Source: WHSP01 sp040905505 (GTDB taxonomy: Bacteria > Gemmatimonadota > Gemmatimonadetes > Longimicrobiales > Longimicrobiaceae). Taken from it: DNA of 51,120 nt. Under the pieces are notes generated by a model that saw only the letters and a list, made by a program, of their open reading frames with translations, searched no databases and was not told where the DNA came from. The stretch covers positions 1 to 51,120 of the forward strand of contig JBBDRL010000030.1 in the NCBI GenBank assembly GCA_040905505.1, written 5' to 3'. A program made the position numbers and the translations under genes. Shown here piece after piece: positions 49,304-51,120 of the stretch; position 1 is the stretch's first letter, and every line of letters starts with the position of its first letter.

Positions 49304-50235
49304 GCGCTCGCCGGTCCCGGTTCGAACCGATCAACCTGCTCTACGGGCTGATGATGGGAACCGCCGACATCGTACCAGGTGTCAGCGGCGGGACCATCGC
49401 CCTGATCGTGGGGATCTACGAGCGGCTGATCGCCTCGATTCGCGCCGTAGCATCGGCCGCTGCGAGCCTCGCCCGGGGCCAGCGGGGCGAAGCGCGGCGA
49501 CACACGAGGGAAGCGGAGTGGGGCTTCGTGCTGCCTCTGGGATTCGGTATCGTCACGGCGCTGCTCGTCGGAGCGAGACTGCTCGAACCCCTTCTCGAGG
49601 CCTATCCCGTTCCGTTCAGATCTCTCTTCTTCGGCCTGATCGCCGCGTCCGTGGCGGTTCCGTGGAAGCGGATCGGGCAACGAATCCCTCGCAGCTACTG
49701 GATCGCCGCCGTAGCGGCGCTCGTCGCCTTCGTGATCGTCGGGCTTCCGCCCCAGGTCGTAAGCGACCCGGGAATGCTGGTGATCTTCCTGGCGGCATCC
49801 GTCGCGATCTGCGCCATGATCCTGCCGGGTGTCAGCGGCTCGTTCCTCCTTCTCGTCATGGGACTCTACGAGCCGACGCTGGCCGCCCTCAATGGCCTGG
49901 ACCTCCGCTTCATCGGCGTCTTCATCCTGGGCGCCGCGATCGGACTGGGGATCTTTTCCAAGCTGCTGAATCATCTGCTCCGGAACTACCACGACGCCAC
50001 GATGGCTGCTCTGGTGGGTCTGATGATCGGGTCATTACGGGCCCTCTGGCCATACCAGGACGAGGCCCGCCGGCTCTTGCCGCCCCCATCCGGTGAGGCG
50101 CTCCTCAGCTCGCTGGCACTGGCCGCGATCGGGTTCGTTCTCGTCGTGGCGCTGGTTCGGTTCGGACTCACGATGGACGAGCAGCGGCGGCGGCAGACAG
50201 CGCCGGACGTTGACACTCCCGAGAGCCAGGTCTAG
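49300..50235 (+). CDS. DUF368 membrane protein, undecaprenyl-phosphate translocase-like
   Basis: 311 residues, about 8 hydrophobic helices. The N-terminal signature NLLYGLMMGTADIVPGVSGGTIALIVGIYERLI and the internal repeat ILPGVSGSFLLLVMGLYEPTL define DUF368. Some DUF368 proteins (PopT) recycle undecaprenyl phosphate across the cytoplasmic membrane; that role here is by family only. TTG start within the pcm stop (TTGA), with GGTGGAGGG upstream. The C-terminus is a short charged tail. Confidence 0.9.
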   Translation: MSARRSRFEPINLLYGLMMGTADIVPGVSGGTIALIVGIYERLIASIRAVASAAASLARGQRGEARRHTREAEWGFVLPLGFGIVTALLVGARLLEPLLEAYPVPFRSLFFGLIAASVAVPWKRIGQRIPRSYWIAAVAALVAFVIVGLPPQVVSDPGMLVIFLAASVAICAMILPGVSGSFLLLVMGLYEPTLAALNGLDLRFIGVFILGAAIGLGIFSKLLNHLLRNYHDATMAALVGLMIGSLRALWPYQDEARRLLPPPSGEALLSSLALAAIGFVLVVALVRFGLTMDEQRRRQTAPDVDTPESQV

Positions 50236-50306
50236 CTTCTGCCGTTGCGTAAGTGCCGTTTCCCCGCGTGGTTCGTGCAGCTCGGCGAACCCGAAGGAGT
50301 CAGCCG

Positions 50307-50969
50307 ATGACGACAGGCGCGCTTCACCCCCAGGACAGGTCGGACAGGCCCGCACATCCGATTCCGCCACTCGTGACCCGTGGTGAGCCGACGCTTGCCG
50401 AGCCGCCCCGCGGTCCTGCGCTGGTCGGCCCGCTCACGACAGCGCAAATGCGCCGGTCCCCGGACGAGTTGGATTCCGGCCCCGGCCCCGGCCCCGAGAC
50501 TCCGGGCCTCCCGGCAGCGGACGATGGCGAGGAGCCCGATGCCTCGGATGCCGGACACGCCCTGACGGATGCAGCATCCGCCGCGGTCAGCGAGGGGTGG
50601 GACGACACCGGTGGCTGGTACGAGGAAGGCGAGACGTTGCTGCTCGGGGAGACCGAGACCGAGGACGAACTGGCACTCGTGGATCTCGAGACGTCGGCTG
50701 CGCCGGCGGATGCCGCGACTGAATCCGTGGCGCCGACTCATCCGAGCGCTGCCGGGCCCAGCGACCCGGCACGGAGGCTCTTCGACCGTGAGCTTCCAGT
50801 CGATGATATCGCCGCTCGGCTCGAGCGCATCGCCCGGACGTTGCGTACTGCAGGCCCGGAAGCTTCCCTGGCCGAGCACCGGAACGATCCGCTGGGCGCT
50901 CTGATCGCAGGGTATCTGCTGGGTCTGGGCGAGTCGCGGAGCGGCGGGGACCGGCCGACGGATCGTTGA
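50307..50969 (+). CDS. Acidic, low-complexity hypothetical protein
   Basis: Not recognised. 220 residues. About residues 1-155 are disordered in character: rich in P, G, A, D, E and S, with two strongly acidic stretches, e.g. YEEGETLLLGETETEDELALVD. The last 60 residues look folded and helical: RRLFDRELPVDDIAARLERIARTLRTAGP then DPLGALIAGYLLGLGE. No signal peptide. Good ribosome binding site (GAAGGAGT) before the ATG. It lies 71 bp after DUF368 and may be the last gene of that run. Confidence 0.7.
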   Translation: MTTGALHPQDRSDRPAHPIPPLVTRGEPTLAEPPRGPALVGPLTTAQMRRSPDELDSGPGPGPETPGLPAADDGEEPDASDAGHALTDAASAAVSEGWDDTGGWYEEGETLLLGETETEDELALVDLETSAAPADAATESVAPTHPSAAGPSDPARRLFDRELPVDDIAARLERIARTLRTAGPEASLAEHRNDPLGALIAGYLLGLGESRSGGDRPTDR

Positions 50970-50993
50970 TCCGAAGCCGTTCGCGTGTATATG
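50966..50993 (+). promoter_or_regulatory. Putative promoter of tRNA-Arg
   Basis: TTGATC (50966-50971) and TATATG (50988-50993) with a 16-bp spacer, in an AT-richer pocket between the hypothetical gene and the tRNA. Confidence 0.4.
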
Positions 50994-51044
50994 TTTACAA
51001 GCTTTCAGGCGACGGGTCGGTAGGACTCGGATGCGTCGGCGGTC

Positions 51045-51118
51045 GGCCTCGTAGCTCATCAGGATAGAGCGCATGATTCCTAATCATGAGGTAGCAGGTT
51101 CGAGTCCTGCCGGGGCCA
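51045..51118 (+). tRNA. tRNA-Arg (CCU anticodon)
   Basis: A full cloverleaf can be drawn. The 7-bp acceptor stem GGCCTCG/CGGGGCC has one G-U pair. The D arm is GCTC/GAGC and the anticodon stem CATGA/TCATG around loop TTCCTAA, with anticodon CCT at 51079-51081. The variable loop has 5 nt and the T arm is GCAGG-TTCGAGT-CCTGC. The discriminator base is A and the CCA end is not encoded. It decodes AGG. Confidence 0.95.
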
Positions 51119-51120
51119 TA

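Noticed and set aside
51045..51120. Attachment site of an integrated element at tRNA-Arg
   Set aside because: No integrase or repeated tRNA 3' end is visible; the window stops right after the tRNA, so nothing can be concluded.

Overview
The window is 51 kb of GC-rich bacterial chromosome carrying almost only housekeeping genes. No phage, transposase, CRISPR array or plasmid gene was found. The gene set fits an aerobic, free-living, diderm-type bacterium: a 14-gene complex I operon, electron-transfer flavoprotein, membrane glycerol-3-phosphate dehydrogenase, a heptose-bisphosphate phosphatase and several lipoproteins. A type III glutamine synthetase, a lipoprotein with a Big_5-like domain and many GTG/TTG starts would suit Gemmatimonadota or a nearby phylum. 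That placement is inference from gene style, not from a marker search. Three runs of N and one homopolymer scar show that this is a draft, probably metagenomic, scaffold.

Layout. 1-4.5 kb (minus strand): glnN, an Lrp/AsnC regulator directly upstream of it, and a GlcD-type FAD oxidase. 4.6-7.4 kb: a DUF116 membrane protein, a PerR-like Fur regulator, a proline-rich lipoprotein, a gap and a small membrane protein. 7.4-9.6 kb (minus): dcd then glpD. 9.8-25.7 kb (plus): the complete nuoABCDEFGHIJKLMN operon behind a strong sigma70-type promoter. 25.8-31.1 kb: an alpha/beta hydrolase, a small lipoprotein, etfB-etfA, an NhaC-type antiporter and a cysteine-containing hypothetical. 31.3-41.8 kb: valS, a Big_5-like lipoprotein, fabI, gmhB, an A-type Fe-S carrier, nadA, a metallo-beta-lactamase-fold hydrolase, purN and purH. 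42.2-44.4 kb: a TPR lipoprotein and a zinc-ribbon/DUF2007 protein, separated by a poly-G/poly-C scar. 44.5-51.0 kb: a tightly coupled run der-plsY-gpsA-merR-surE-pcm-DUF368, then an acidic hypothetical. tRNA-Arg(CCU) closes the window.

The most unusual signal is not a gene. At least eight intergenic spacers hold short tandem 7-bp repeats. In seven of them the repeats form two inverted arms around a non-conserved core of about 65-115 bp. Five elements interrupt the nuo operon at the B/C, D/E, E/F, F/G and G/H junctions, and one each lies at etfB/etfA, upstream of valS and at MBL/purN. The heptad differs between elements, but two heptads are reused at distant loci with unrelated cores. The format recalls the heptameric STRR repeats of filamentous cyanobacteria and could form long stem-loops inside the polycistronic mRNA.

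Other points worth attention: a 41-bp duplicated tail of nuoD; an NhaC gene with no ATG/GTG/TTG at its homologous N-terminus but a perfect Shine-Dalgarno sequence before ATC; two promoters whose -10 box sits only 7-8 nt before the ATG; and two assembly defects, a false gap with a 55-bp overlap in front of nuoJ and the poly-G/poly-C join near 43.7 kb.
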